This document shows, piece by piece, positions 20,611 to 29,770 of a DNA stretch of 64,000 nt. The translations under genes were made by a program, and so were the position numbers. The stretch is from Sva-07 sp963716235 (GTDB lineage: Bacteria; Actinomycetota; Acidimicrobiia; Acidimicrobiales; Ilumatobacteraceae), in the NCBI GenBank assembly GCA_963716235.1, contig CAVQTE010000030.1, forward strand, positions 1 through 64,000. Reading direction: 5' to 3'. Position 1 is the first letter of the stretch. Every line of letters begins with the position of its first letter. Below the pieces are notes generated by a model that did not search any database, was not told the DNA's origin, and was given only the letters and a program-made list of their open reading frames with translations.

Positions 20611-21133
20611 CGCCGAACTGCCGATCTGGGCGACGCTCGAACGTGTAGAGAACGCGTCTGCGCGAGGCGAAGGCGCTCGGTATCTACGCTCGATAATCCG
20701 TCGTCACTCTTTGGACGACCCGCACAGTCCGGCCCAAGTAGCGCACTGCACTTTCACGACCGGCGCTGACCGATCACGGCATTCGCCACGCTACGGCTGA
20801 GCCACGAACCGAACGTATCTCCCTGCCCGCGCGGGCTCTGCGGTGAGCGCTTCGGCGGGATCGACGCCGATGATGAGGTACACATCGGTTCCCGGCGAGA
20901 GCGAAGTCTCACCGTGTCGTAACTGAAAGAAGGGTATCCCGGCAACGGCCCCGGCGATGCAACTCAGGAACGGCCCAAGCAGCGCACCAGATATTCCCGT
21001 CGATGAAGCACAGATGTGCCGATATGCGATAGCGGTGGACTTTCGCCAAGGGGTACGGGAAAGAGACCTAGGCCTCTGTAAGCGCCTGCGTGACCGCGGG
21101 ATAAGTGAATCGGACGAACGAAGAGGTCTAGCG
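20611..21133. other. Spacer with repeat E and a possible short minus-strand frame
   Basis: No well-supported gene. A minus-strand frame ending at 20791 reads ALLGPFLSCIAGAVAGIPFF then DVYLIIGVDPAEAL, resembling the end of a one-helix membrane protein, but no start or motif can be given. CGGCCCAAG at 20971, followed by GCGCACCAGATATTCCCG, may be a half copy of the repeat or part of that frame. Confidence 0.35.
20688..20757 (+). repeat. Dispersed intergenic repeat, copy E
   Basis: Layout: GCTCGATAATCCG, 26 bases, GTCCGGCCCAAG, then AGCGCACTG with a degenerate second core (CACTTTCACG). It begins 78 bases after the SMI1 gene stop, in the same direction. Confidence 0.5.
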
Positions 21134-21633
21134 ATGAGCGACTCGATGCCAACGTACGTGTACACGGTGTTCATCGATGCTCCGGTGCATTCAGTTTCGA
21201 GTACTGCCGGGATCCGCGAAGATCTACGCCGGGGACCCCATGATGAAGGTCGTCGATGCAACCCTGACCCGCGAAGGGTGTCGGAACGAAAGCCCGTCTC
21301 ACTGCCAGGGTCTTCATATTCGTCGAGGACGTCGCAATCGAATACGTGGAGGCGACCCCGGACCAGCGGATCGTGTTCCAGGCTCATCCGACGATGACCC
21401 CGGCCGGGCTGGGACTGAAGCGCGGCATCTCCACCGCCATCCACAACTGGACATGGACGTTCGAACCCGAAGACGGTGGGACAAGACTGGACCTGGTAGT
21501 CGTTGAGCAGAATCCTCCACGGTGGCAGCGCGCCATGGACCGGCTGACGGAGAAATCGTTCAACACGCAGGCGCACGACCGGTTGACCCGCATAAAGGCG
21601 GAAGTTGAGAAACAGGCGACCACGTTGCGCTGA
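21134..21633 (+). pseudogene. SRPBCC (START/Bet v1-like) family protein, frameshifted
   Basis: Hydrophobic-ligand-binding fold. The start at ATG 21134 gives MPTYVYTVFIDAPVHSV. The text then shifts at about 21187 (FEYCRDPRKIYAGDPMMKVV) and again at about 21280 before settling into 21320-21633: EYVEATPDQRIVFQAHP, TWTFEPEDGGTRLDLVV, FNTQAHDRLTRIKAEVE. The length (about 165) and the ending match polyketide-cyclase/AHSA1-like relatives. No catalytic residue can be assigned. Repeat copy B follows 79 bases after the stop. Confidence 0.75.
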
Positions 21634-21711
21634 ACCCAGGATTCACACGCCCGTCGCCCATGACCGGCATTGCGATCGACGATGCTGGTGTGAGGCTCGC
21701 ACATATCGTGA

Positions 21712-21782
21712 GCGCAGTAATCCGGTCGCCAACCGTGACGGCGTGCCACACTGCGGCCCAAGTCGCACGCGAGATAATCCCG
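21712..21782 (+). repeat. Dispersed intergenic repeat, copy B
   Basis: Layout: GAGCGCAGTAATCCGG, about 25 bases, CACTGCGGCCCAAGTCGC, then GCGAGATAATCCCGTCC, with 57 bases between cores. GCGTGC/GCACGC flank the CGGCCCAAG box as a possible stem. Confidence 0.65.
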
Positions 21783-21958
21783 TCCCCGGGCCGGCGGTTT
21801 GAGGCCACGACGGGGCGGGGTCGGATGAGTCTCCGTACGGCGGGACGGTCTGTCGTTGCGTCGGCGCAAGCGAGCCGTTGCTCAGGCCCCGAGGACGCCT
21901 CAGCATCATCGGGATTGCGGCTGCTCCCTACATCCTCGACAGCCAGGTGTGCAGAATC

Positions 21959-22920
21959 TCATCTTTGGTCTTCACCGGCTGCCCGCGTCGTCTCGTTCTG
22001 CATGAATCCGACATCGAAGCGGACGGCGGGCCCACGCGCCCTCAACCGAACAGCATCCACGATCGTCGACTGTTTCGGTGACGCAACGACGAAAGCGTGG
22101 CAGCGTGCAGCGATGTCCAGATTGCACGCAGCGACATCGTCGCTGGAAAGTCTGATGACCTCGGGTCGTGGACGGTGTCTAAGGACCAGTTGCTTGCCCG
22201 GATCGAGAGGAACTCGAATCTCGTCGGCCGTCTGGATGCCGACTCCCAGGTAGGCATCGTGCGGCGATGGCCGCTTCCAGACCAGCACCGGCTGATCGGC
22301 GGTGATCAAGCGCTCCTTGCGGTCAACGGCCAGCGACCAATGCATAGCGCTGAGCGTCGGCGTCAACGTCGTGGCTGTGTCGTGCATGATCCGCATCGTC
22401 ATCTCGCTCGTACCTGGATCCAGGTGGTACAGCTGATATCCGACCCACATCGCGGCTGCCCGAACCTCACGAGTCGAAGGCTTGAACCCGAGATGCACCG
22501 TCTCCAGGTACTCGGCCATCAGGTCGTCGGTGAGTTGTCGACCTTCCAGGAAGGCCGCAACTGACTCGGCCAACATCATCTCCGCACGCCTTTCGGGCGT
22601 GCGCACCATCTGGAACGCAATGAAAGACGCCATTGCGTGTCGCTCGTCGCTGCCCGAGCTGGCGGCCGACCGCTCGCATCTATCGCATCGAGTGCGGACG
22701 AGGCCGGGCCCTCCACAACGTGAGCGAGGAAACGCTCGACCTCCTTGGACACCTCCCCGTCGTCAGCACGGAAGTCGTAGAAGCCGTTGATGGCGGCGAC
22801 TTTGGTCGGGTTGGCCTCGAAACGCCCACCGTCTCGCCGTCGTACGGCGACAGTGTCCTCGACGCTCCATCGAGCAAGATAGAACCTCGGCACGAAGTGA
22901 TGGCGCTTGGGTTCGCTCAT
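21959..22920 (-). pseudogene. DUF4238 family protein, one frameshift
   Basis: Starts at ATG 22920 with MSEPKRHHFVPRFYLARW, the hallmark N-terminus of DUF4238, an uncharacterised family with an invariant HHxxPRFYL. It runs to about 22625, where the frame moves into 22633-21959 (MVRTPERRAEMMLAESVAAF, ITADQPVLVW, VPLDPGKQLVL). About 320 residues in all, normal length. Such proteins occur sporadically in islands and near defence genes; the role is unknown. Confidence 0.8.
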
Positions 22921-23177
22921 GCCGCCACAGCCTTCCATCTGGGTATGACACACATCGTTCTCGCCCTCGTCCGAGACCGCAGAAGCCCGGTTCAGTCGGT
23001 GGTGTCGTAGGTTGGGTTCGACCCAGTCATGGCGCAAGCCCGAGGGTGCACAAGAGGTGCACAGGACTCTCCAGCACGGCCCGATACTGGAGTTATCTCG
23101 GCGGACAGGCCGGACTACCGACCCCAGGTCAGAGGGCACTCGATGGACGAGACGGACCGCATAACACCAGGTCAGAG

Positions 23178-23237
23178 CCCTTAAAACCCCCCTTCCATTC
23201 ACGTGGAGTGCGGGTTCGAACCCCGCCCCGGGCACCA
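23178..23237 (+). repeat. tRNA-Leu(UAA) 3' half, left attachment site
   Basis: It reads CCCTTAAAACCCCC (anticodon TAA with loop and 3' anticodon stem), a long variable arm CTTCCATTCACGTGGAG, the T arm GCGGGTTCGAACCCCGC, the acceptor strand CCCGGGC, then A and CCA. There is no 5' half upstream, so it is not a working tRNA but an integration scar. Confidence 0.8.
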
Positions 23238-23289
23238 GCACGCTGGTGTTACGCGTTCGGGTAGTGATCGGTGACGTCATCCGGATGGT

Positions 23290-23325
23290 GCCCGTGTCAC
23301 ATCCGTGTCACAGACCGTGACACCC
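23290..23325 (+). promoter_or_regulatory. Candidate integrase arm-binding repeats, left
   Basis: CGTGTCACATCCGTGTCACA and then CCGTGACAC lie just before the integrase start. A similar pair (GCGTGTCACATTCGTGTCAC) occurs at 31455-31475 inside the right end. Direct GTGTCAC repeats at both ends of a tyrosine-integrase element suggest arm-type sites; the site could also act in int regulation. Confidence 0.5.
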
Positions 23326-23344
23326 CCGCTCTACTGTTGTGCTC

Positions 23345-24490
23345 GTGGCCAACGGTTCAGTGCAGCGGAAGGGGAAGGTGTGGTCGTTCGTCGTCGACCT
23401 CGGCCCCGACCCGGCGACCGGTCGCCGCCGGCAGGCCCGCCGGTCGGGCTATGCGACGAAGAAGGCGGCTGAGGCTGCGCTGCGAGATCTGGCGACCGCT
23501 GCCGACGCGGGGACGGCGGTGTCCCGGAGCCGTATCACGCTGTCGCAGTTCCTCACTGACTGGGTGGAGACCATCAAGCCGCGGGTCAGGGAGACGACGT
23601 GGGTGAGCTACCGGATAGCCGTCGAGCGGATCACCCGCCAGATCGGCGCAGTGCAACTCCAGTCGCTCACACCGCTGCAGGTGGAGAGTCTGTACGCCAC
23701 GCTGTTGGAGCGCGGAGGCGCCGGTGGGCGAGCGCTGGCACCGAAGACCGTCCGCAACTGCCACATCGTGCTCAGGCGGGCGTTGGCTGACGCCGAGCGC
23801 CTCGGACTGGTCGCCCGCAATCCGGCGGCTGCTGCGAAGGCCGTCGCGGCTCCACGAGGCGAGCAGCGGACGTGGTCGTCGGAGGAGATCCAGCGGTTCT
23901 TCGACGTGGTGGCGGGGGAGCGGCTGTCGATGGCATTCGTGCTGCTCGCTACCACGGGCATGCGACGCGGCGAAGTGCTCGGATTGCGATGGGAGGACGT
24001 CGACCTCGATGGGCGGGCGCTGTCGATCGTCCAGACGCTGACGACGGTCAGCAACCGGATCCACATCGGTCCACCGAAGACCGGCAAGAGCCGGCGCCGC
24101 GTCTCGCTCGACACGGTCACGTTCGACGCGCTCAGGGCGCATCGCATGCGCCAACTCGAGGAACGACTGGCCGCGGGTGACGTATGGTCGAACGACGGCG
24201 AGCTCGTGTTCACCGACGAGCTCGGCGGCCCGGTCCATCCCGATCGGTTCTCGAAGTCGTTCGATCGCATCGTGCGCGACGCCGAACTGCCCCGCATCCG
24301 CCTCCACGATCTCCGCCACAGCTACGCCACGTTGGCATTGAAGGCCGGCGTTCACCCCAAGGTCGTCTCCGAGCGGCTCGGCCACTCGACGATCGCGATC
24401 ACGCTCGATCTGTACTCCCATGTTGCCCAGGGCCTCGATGCCGACGCCGCCGAGCTCGTCGCGTCCCGCATCTACGGGCAGTCGAGGTGA
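23345..24490 (+). CDS. int: Tyrosine site-specific integrase
   Basis: 381 residues. Layout: N-terminal AP2-like arm-binding domain (RKGKVWSFVVDLGPDPATGR), SAM-like core-binding domain (about 60-165), then the catalytic domain with all the tyrosine-recombinase residues: Arg in TTGMRRGEVLGLRW, His and Arg in LHDLRHSYATLA, His in GHSTI and the nucleophile Tyr in TLDLYSHV. It integrates or excises the surrounding element at the tRNA-Leu anticodon-T arm region, consistent with the adjacent attachment copy. The start could be GTG 23339 or GTG 23345; I prefer 23345 (MANGSVQRKG) by family alignment from memory. Intact. Confidence 0.9.
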   Translation: MANGSVQRKGKVWSFVVDLGPDPATGRRRQARRSGYATKKAAEAALRDLATAADAGTAVSRSRITLSQFLTDWVETIKPRVRETTWVSYRIAVERITRQIGAVQLQSLTPLQVESLYATLLERGGAGGRALAPKTVRNCHIVLRRALADAERLGLVARNPAAAAKAVAAPRGEQRTWSSEEIQRFFDVVAGERLSMAFVLLATTGMRRGEVLGLRWEDVDLDGRALSIVQTLTTVSNRIHIGPPKTGKSRRRVSLDTVTFDALRAHRMRQLEERLAAGDVWSNDGELVFTDELGGPVHPDRFSKSFDRIVRDAELPRIRLHDLRHSYATLALKAGVHPKVVSERLGHSTIAITLDLYSHVAQGLDADAAELVASRIYGQSR

Positions 24491-24510
24491 GCCCGTTCGG
24501 GAGCGAGGGT

Positions 24511-25038
24511 ATGGACGTCGTGTTCTTCGATGCGTCCGTGCTGTTCAAGGCGGCGGTGACGCGGTTCCTCCTCGGGGCTGCGCAGTCCGGTGAGTTCCGA
24601 GCGATCTGGTCGGAACTGGTCGTGAGCGAAGCACGTCGGAATCTGCTCGCCGCCGGTCGACCGCATGCTGCAGCTGCGCTGGAGCAGAACATCGGGCTCG
24701 TCCGAGATCCCGTTGTCGCTCCGTCCGATGCGATCGCGGCGACGTTGGGGCTCACCGACGTCGGGGATCGTCACGTGATCGCGGCGGCCGCGAACGGTGA
24801 AGCCAGCGTGTTGGTCACGAGCAACATCCGCCACTTCGATCCGACTGAGGCAGCTTCGCTGGGCGTCGCATTGCTCACCCCGGACACGTTGGCGACGTCG
24901 ATCGCGACCCGGAACCCGAGTGCGCTGACCCGTCACGTCCAGAGGACTCCGCCGGATCGGCTGGCTCGGTACGTCGAGATCCTCTCACGGGAGCTCCCCG
25001 AGACGATGGAGATCCTCACCCCGTTTCTCGACGGATGA
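24511..25038 (+). CDS. PIN-domain toxin (PIN_3 / VapC50-like)
   Basis: 175 residues. The PIN nuclease fold has acidic metal-binding residues Asp7 (VVFFDASVLF), Glu40 (VVSEARRNLL) and Asp86 (TDVGDRHVIAAA), with TSNIRHFD near 103-110. The C-terminal extension (RTPPDRLARYVEILSRELPE) is typical of the larger PIN_3 toxins that act as RNases. It begins 20 bases after the integrase stop and could be co-transcribed with it. Its likely antitoxin is on the opposite strand, ending 4 bases away. That arrangement is unusual, because these pairs normally run head to tail with the antitoxin first. Confidence 0.85.
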   Translation: MDVVFFDASVLFKAAVTRFLLGAAQSGEFRAIWSELVVSEARRNLLAAGRPHAAAALEQNIGLVRDPVVAPSDAIAATLGLTDVGDRHVIAAAANGEASVLVTSNIRHFDPTEAASLGVALLTPDTLATSIATRNPSALTRHVQRTPPDRLARYVEILSRELPETMEILTPFLDG

Positions 25039-25041
25039 GCG

Positions 25042-25455
25042 TCAGGCTTCCTCGTCGAGGAACTCCCAAGTGAGTGCCTGGCGGCGTCGCGCGTCGTCTG
25101 CCCGGCGGTAGGCGAGCAGATCGCCGAGTCGCACGCGTCGCTTGCTGCCGACCCGTGTCGATGGAATGTCCCCACGATCGAGCAACGTCGTCAGCCAGGG
25201 TCGCGAGACCCCGAGCAGCTCCGACGCCAGTTCTGTTCCGACTGGAAGTCCGGCCGGTGCAACCGTGACGTCGCGGCCCTCGGCAACGTCCTCGAGAAGA
25301 TCGAGCAGCAGCGCCACGAGGTCGGGTGGTAGCTGGTTCGAACGGTCACCCACAGCGATCGTCACGGCTCGTTCATCGTTGCTCGCAGCGCGCACATCGT
25401 CAGCCAGATCGGCTGCCACGTTCGGCGAAGCATCGAGTCGGATCTTGGTGGCCAT
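25042..25455 (-). CDS. VapB-type HTH antitoxin (excisionase-fold)
   Basis: 137 residues. An N-terminal acidic toxin-binding part (MATKIRLDASPNVAADLADD, PPDLVALLLDLLEDVAEGRD) precedes a MerR/excisionase HTH: GTELASELLGVSRPWLTTLL, GDIPSTRVGSKRRVRLGDLL. This is the usual partner type of PIN_3 toxins. The start at ATG 25455 is preferred to 25467 by the family pattern MATKI. A near-perfect 16-bp palindrome sits 20 bases upstream, a good candidate for autoregulation. It converges with the PIN gene with a 3-base gap. Confidence 0.8.
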   Translation of the reverse strand: MATKIRLDASPNVAADLADDVRAASNDERAVTIAVGDRSNQLPPDLVALLLDLLEDVAEGRDVTVAPAGLPVGTELASELLGVSRPWLTTLLDRGDIPSTRVGSKRRVRLGDLLAYRRADDARRRQALTWEFLDEEA

Positions 25456-25474
25456 GGGTCCAGTCAACCAGATG

Positions 25475-25490
25475 TTGCGATTAAGCGCAA
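25475..25490. promoter_or_regulatory. Palindrome upstream of the antitoxin gene
   Basis: TTGCGATTAAGCGCAA is symmetric except at one pair. It lies 20 bases before the antitoxin start on the minus strand, a position fitting an autoregulatory operator. No test is possible here. Confidence 0.4.
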
Positions 25491-25531
25491 TATCCGGCTG
25501 GGCGCCTGGACGACGCGTGGGTCTCGCAGGC

Positions 25532-25738
25532 TCACGACTCGCCCTCCCTAGCGTCGTCGCTCTCGTACGGTGCCGGATCCGCCTCGAGCATCGCCATGAA
25601 GCGAGCGACCGGCACGAGTACTCGCCGACCGAGCCGCACGGTCGGGATCTCCTGTCTCCTTGCGCAGAGGTATGCCGAGGTCCGCGAGATGCCGAGCATC
25701 TCGGCCGCCTCGCCGACAGTGATCGTTATTCGGCTCAT
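25532..25738 (-). CDS. xis: Excisionase-like HTH protein
   Basis: 68 residues: MSRITITVGEAAEMLGISRT, then SAYLCARRQEIPTVRLGRRV, a MerR-like winged helix of the excisionase (AlpA/Xis) class. Start at ATG 25738. Its small size and position in an integrase element make a recombination directionality factor the best guess; a transcription factor for element genes is the alternative. It lies on the same strand as the antitoxin, 77 bases upstream of it. Confidence 0.75.
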   Translation of the reverse strand: MSRITITVGEAAEMLGISRTSAYLCARRQEIPTVRLGRRVLVPVARFMAMLEADPAPYESDDAREGES

Positions 25739-26464
25739 GCCCTTGCCTCCGGCTCCGTCGTGCGCTTCATCGCCCATGCCAACACATGACTCCGGAATCG
25801 GGGATCCGTGACGCGATCGCACCAGATTCCTCAGCGTTCTGGACAGTTGCACCAACGGTGCTCGAACGTCGTTGCCGAGCGGTGGCCGCAGTGGATCGGG
25901 CAATAACTGTGGGCGCGAATGAGAAACGCGGCCGGCGACAGCAGGGAGGCCGTGGCCGGGGTGGCACGTCTTCGATCTCGTGCTCGTGAACGAAGGGATC
26001 AATCCGACAAGTGCGCTCTCGGAGGCGGTGACTGCCGAGTTGTCCTGCACGCTCCTGTCGATGGGCTGACGGAATCCGCACAGGCGGGCGGCAAGCAACC
26101 GGGTGGTCATCCGTGACGTTTGTCGCGCCAGCGTGGCCCGGCACACGGCAATGCACCCCGCTGAGGCGGGATTATGCAGTGCCTCGCCGACTGCGCGACC
26201 CGACCGACTTCGCCGGATACCGCTCGGTCACCCGGCCGTTGTTGGCGGGTGAAGTGTGCGGTCGTGAGACGGCTGTCGGGAGGAGGCGGCGATTCGACGA
26301 GTTCTTGATGGCGCTGCGGGACGCGCGGTCTGTCTGGAGGCGCCGAGTCGTGATGGGAGTTATCGGGGAGCGGAGACCGGTGGGTGCTGCGACCGCGAGG
26401 GTCTGGTTCACCCGGTTACCGAGATTGTTTCAACGGAATGATCCCCTCATGCGTGTGTCTAGGT
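25739..26464. other. Gene-free stretch with hairpin-like repeats
   Basis: No gene. It contains, on the minus strand, degenerate cores of the dispersed repeat (GCACTGCATAATCCCGCC near 26177-26160, CCCCGATAACTCCC near 26368-26355). A strong inverted repeat at 26147-26183 pairs GGCA/TGCC, TGCA and CCCGC/GCGGG around the loop CTCA. Confidence 0.45.
26147..26183 (-). repeat. Hairpin built on a repeat core
   Basis: Read on the minus strand: GGCACTGCATAATCCCGC, loop CTCA, GCGGGGTGCATTGCC. The stem pairs over most of its length. No T-run follows, so a terminator is not obvious; a folded recombination site is another possibility. Confidence 0.45.
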
Positions 26465-27052
26465 ATGAGCAGACATAGCGACCACGCAAGGGGGGCTCTC
26501 TCGCCGGTGTTGACGGTCGAGGCGGTGTCGTCCGGACTGATTGAATCTGTGGTGATGGTCGACGTGTCGCCCGGGTGGGAGTTCGATGCTGTCTATCGAC
26601 GCGAGTATCCGGGTTTGATCGCCGTGGCTGCAGCGCTCACGGGTGATCGTGACGGGGCGCAAGACCTGGTGCAGGACACCATGGTGAAGGCCTTCATCCG
26701 ATGGGATCGCGTCTGCCATCTCGATCGGCCCGGCGCGTGGTGTCATCACGTGTTGGTCAACGCGTGCCGATCCCGGATACGGCGACGAGCGACCGAATGG
26801 CGGTACCTGTCACGGCTTCGACGCGGCGAACCGACCTCCCCGGAGCCGTCGGCTGACACGGTGGCGTTCTGGACGGTGGTGCGGACATTGCCGAGCCGTC
26901 CGCGGGCAGTTGTGGCGCTGTACTTCGGGGCGGACTTGTCGAGCGTGCAGGTCGCCGAGGTGCTCGGTGTGCCGGAAGGGACCGTTCGCTCGGATCTCAA
27001 GGTCGCACGCCGCGTGGTGATGAACGCATTGGGGGATGGTCGCAATGACTGA
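26465..27052 (+). CDS. ECF-type RNA polymerase sigma factor
   Basis: SigE-family ECF sigma. Region 2: FDAVYRREYPGLIAVAAALT, GDRDGAQDLVQDTMVKAFIR, then W in RWDRV. Region 4: LPSRPRAVVALYFGADLSSV, QVAEVLGVPEGTVRSDLKVA (the HTH). Start uncertain: ATG 26465 gives a 31-residue leader, while ATG 26555 or the GTG just before it gives the usual length. It overlaps the next gene by 8 bases (ATGACTGA), so the two are translationally coupled, the classic sigma / membrane-partner layout. Confidence 0.85.
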   Translation: MSRHSDHARGALSPVLTVEAVSSGLIESVVMVDVSPGWEFDAVYRREYPGLIAVAAALTGDRDGAQDLVQDTMVKAFIRWDRVCHLDRPGAWCHHVLVNACRSRIRRRATEWRYLSRLRRGEPTSPEPSADTVAFWTVVRTLPSRPRAVVALYFGADLSSVQVAEVLGVPEGTVRSDLKVARRVVMNALGDGRND

Positions 27053-28363
27053 ACACAGCGACGCCGATGTTGATCTCGTCGACGACGAGTTCGAACGTCT
27101 GGGCCAGCGGGCCGGAGCGGAGTTGCGTCTGCAACCGCCTGCCGACGGGCCCGGGAACGTTCTGCGGACGGCTCATCGTCGCCGGGCGAAGGTCGCCGCG
27201 GTCGCTGCGGGAGTCACGCTTGCGATTGTCGTGACCGGGCTCTTCGTGGCGAACTCGCGGACCCAGGACGTGCCCGCCCCCATCGCGACCGTGCCACCGG
27301 CCCCGGTCGTGTCGACGACCACGCCGTCGGAACCCGAGAACGCAACGCCACCCGATGCCGCACGAACGACAACGCCGGGCACATGGCGGGCCGTGGCGGA
27401 CCCCTCGTCACTGGCGCCCGAGTTTCCGGCTGCCGCGGTGTGGACCGGCACCGACGTGATTGTCATCGGATCGCACGTGATCGACACTTCGAGCTGTCCC
27501 CGCCGTCGGCTGCGGCCTACGACGTGGGCCAAGACCAGTGGAGGGCCCTGGCCGACCCGCCACCGGCATTCAGCAACAAATCGCCGGACGCTGTTGCGCC
27601 TGGAATGCAATGGACCGGGTCAGAGGTGTTGGCCGCCACGAGCCAGGGCGAGGTGTATGCGTACGACCCGGTCCAGGACCGGTGGGAGTCACGCGCTGCT
27701 GCCGACGAGTCGATGTCGCTCCCAGCACCAGGCGCCCTGGTGGCAGTTTCCGCCCGTGGGGTGCTGGCACGTTCCTCGACGGGTTGGTGGTGGTACGAGA
27801 ACACGACGGATCAATGGGAGTCCGTCCCCGCGCCATCCGGACAGTGTCGGGTACTCGACGCTCGCTGCGCTCGACCAAGACAAGATCGTGGCCGCCGGCA
27901 TCGACGGCGCGACGATCACGTCGGCAGTGTTCGAGATCGCGTCACGCAGCTGGCGCATCGGGCCGCCCGTCGACGATGCCCCCGTCTCCAACCGCGGCGA
28001 TCCAACGACATGCGATGCCAACGATGGTTTGCTCGTGTGCTGGGCCGAAGGTCTACGGAAAACTCGATGGCGTCGTCATCGATCCACTGGTCGGTCGCCT
28101 GGACAGATTCGCTCTCGGGAACCACTCGAACACCCTGAACACCAAGGGACTCCCTTGGGTGACCCACGCCTGGAAGCTCCTCTCGCCGCGAACAGCGACG
28201 TGGGAGGACCTTCCACCCGGCCCGACGCAGTGATGTCGACAGCTTCAGCGCTGCGGTCTGGACCGGCTCCGAGATCGTGTTCTTCGGAGGCAACCAAAGT
28301 GCCACCGGTGCACCACTCGGCGCGACTGCCGCCTACACACCCCTGCAACTCCCCGGTCAATGA
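27045..28363 (+). pseudogene. Membrane-anchored kelch-like partner of the sigma factor, frameshifted
   Basis: The N-terminus (MTEHSDADVDLVDDEFERLG) is cytoplasmic, followed by an Arg-rich stop and one membrane helix (VAAVAAGVTLAIVVTGLFVA, about residues 50-70). A Pro/Thr linker then leads to an extracellular beta-propeller-like part: AAVWTGTDVIVIG, QWTGSEVLAATSQGEVYAYD, AVWTGSEIVFFGGNQSATG. The pieces lie in three frames with at least four shifts (near 27490, 27835, 28045 and 28220), ending at 28363. The position directly after an ECF sigma suggests a sensing or anti-sigma role, although no zinc anti-sigma motif is seen. Confidence 0.75.
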
Positions 28364-28381
28364 CAAGAAGGACGTGACCTG

Positions 28382-29535
28382 ATGACCGCCACCAATCGGA
28401 CCATCATCCAGCGCTTGACCATGATGCTCGTTTCGTTGCTCGCCCCTCTCGCGGCGGCGTGCGATGGGAGCGATGCGAGCACGTCGGACTCGCGGCCGAC
28501 GAGCACGGCTGTCTTTGAAGCGGTTCCGTCAGCGGCGTCGACGAGTGAACCGGTCGAGATGGCACACGCACTGCGTTCCGCCGTGGAGGGCAGCCTCGAC
28601 GACTTCCGGGGAGCGGTGCTCGTCGCCAGCGGCGAAGACGTCTTACTCAGCGAAGGGTACGGCGACGCCGATGTGGAAGCCGGTATCCCGAACGACCCGA
28701 CGACGAGATTTCGAATCGGATCGGTCACCAAGCAGTTCACGGGGCTGGCCATCCTGATCCTCCGCGAGCAAGGCTTGATCGACGTGACCGGGTCGGTCTG
28801 CGACTACCTCACACCGTGCCCAGCCGTATGGCAGCCGATCACCATCGAGAATCTGGTGGCGCACACGTCCGGCATCCCGGACTTCACCGACCTTGCGGAC
28901 TACGAGGCGACCAAGGCGGTCCCGACAACGCCTGACGCCCTCGTCGCGAGGGTTCGTGATCTCCCGCTCGAACGGGCACCAGGGGCCGGTTTCTCGTACA
29001 GCAACTCGAACTACGCCGTGCTCGGCGCGGTGATCGAAAACGTGTCGGGCATGACCTACGAGGACTTCCTTCGCACCAACATCTTCGAACCGCTCGGGAT
29101 GTCCGACACCGGGTACGAAACCGAAGGTGACGGACTCGCAGTGGGCTACTCCACCGCCGACGACGAGGCCGACGTCATCGACATGTCGGTTCCATACGCA
29201 GCGGGAGCACTCTCCTCGACCGTCGACGATCTTCTCCGCTGGAACCAAGCGGTCGCTTCGGGGACGGCGCCGCCGGCGAAGCGACAATCGACATGCTCGC
29301 GCCGATCGAGAACACCACCGACTACTCAGGGTTCGGGTACGGATACGGCATCTACGTGAGCACGAATGAAGACGGTCCGCTCGCGTTCCACGACGGGGGG
29401 ATCGACGGGTTCTCATCGGTCCTGGTGAACGATGTCGGCAACAACATCACCGTCGCCATCCTGAGCAACACGAACGACTCGGGCGATCTCACTTCGGCCG
29501 CATGGCAGCTTCGAGCGATCGTGCTCGCCGGGTGA
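28382..29535 (+). pseudogene. Lipoprotein serine hydrolase (class C beta-lactamase fold), one frameshift
   Basis: Lipoprotein signal with lipobox LAAAC (Cys27). The catalytic domain has the SxxK motif SVTK (Ser114, Lys117), YSN (206-208) and, after a shift near 29270, the third motif HDGGIDGFSS. The C-terminus WQLRAIVLAG ends at 29535. Such enzymes are esterases, DD-peptidases or lactamases; substrate unknown. It sits 18 bases after the kelch-like gene and is probably in the same operon. Repeat copy C follows 86 bases after the stop. Confidence 0.85.
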
Positions 29536-29620
29536 CGACGCCAGAATGCAGATCCTCGATCTGCCGTTCGTCAACCTCTCCACCAGTGCACAGGCGGAGA
29601 CCTTGAGCGCCACGTATTGG

Positions 29621-29694
29621 CACCCAATAATCACGGTCGTTGCCGCTGACCTCGCGCCACACCGCGGCCCAAGCCGAGTGCCCGGTAATCACCG
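29621..29694 (+). repeat. Dispersed intergenic repeat, copy C
   Basis: Layout: GGCACCCAATAATCACGG, about 23 bases, CACACCGCGGCCCAAG, then GCCCGGTAATCACCGCCC, with 58 bases between cores. It is downstream of the serine hydrolase, same direction. Confidence 0.6.
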
Positions 29695-29770
29695 CCCAAA
29701 CCAGTATTCCGACTGGCCACTTCGGGCACAGATCGGCAGCTCGGGAGCGCTCGAGATCGGCACCTACCGA

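Noticed and set aside
20969..20999. CGGCCCAAG...GATATTCCCG as a full repeat copy
   Set aside because: Only half of the layout is present and the DNA could be coding for a membrane segment on the other strand.
22921..23280. Minus-strand frame containing VPGAGFEPALHVNGRGV (and a twin at 31.6 kb)
   Set aside because: This is the antisense translation of the tRNA-Leu 3' half, a well-known source of false proteins.
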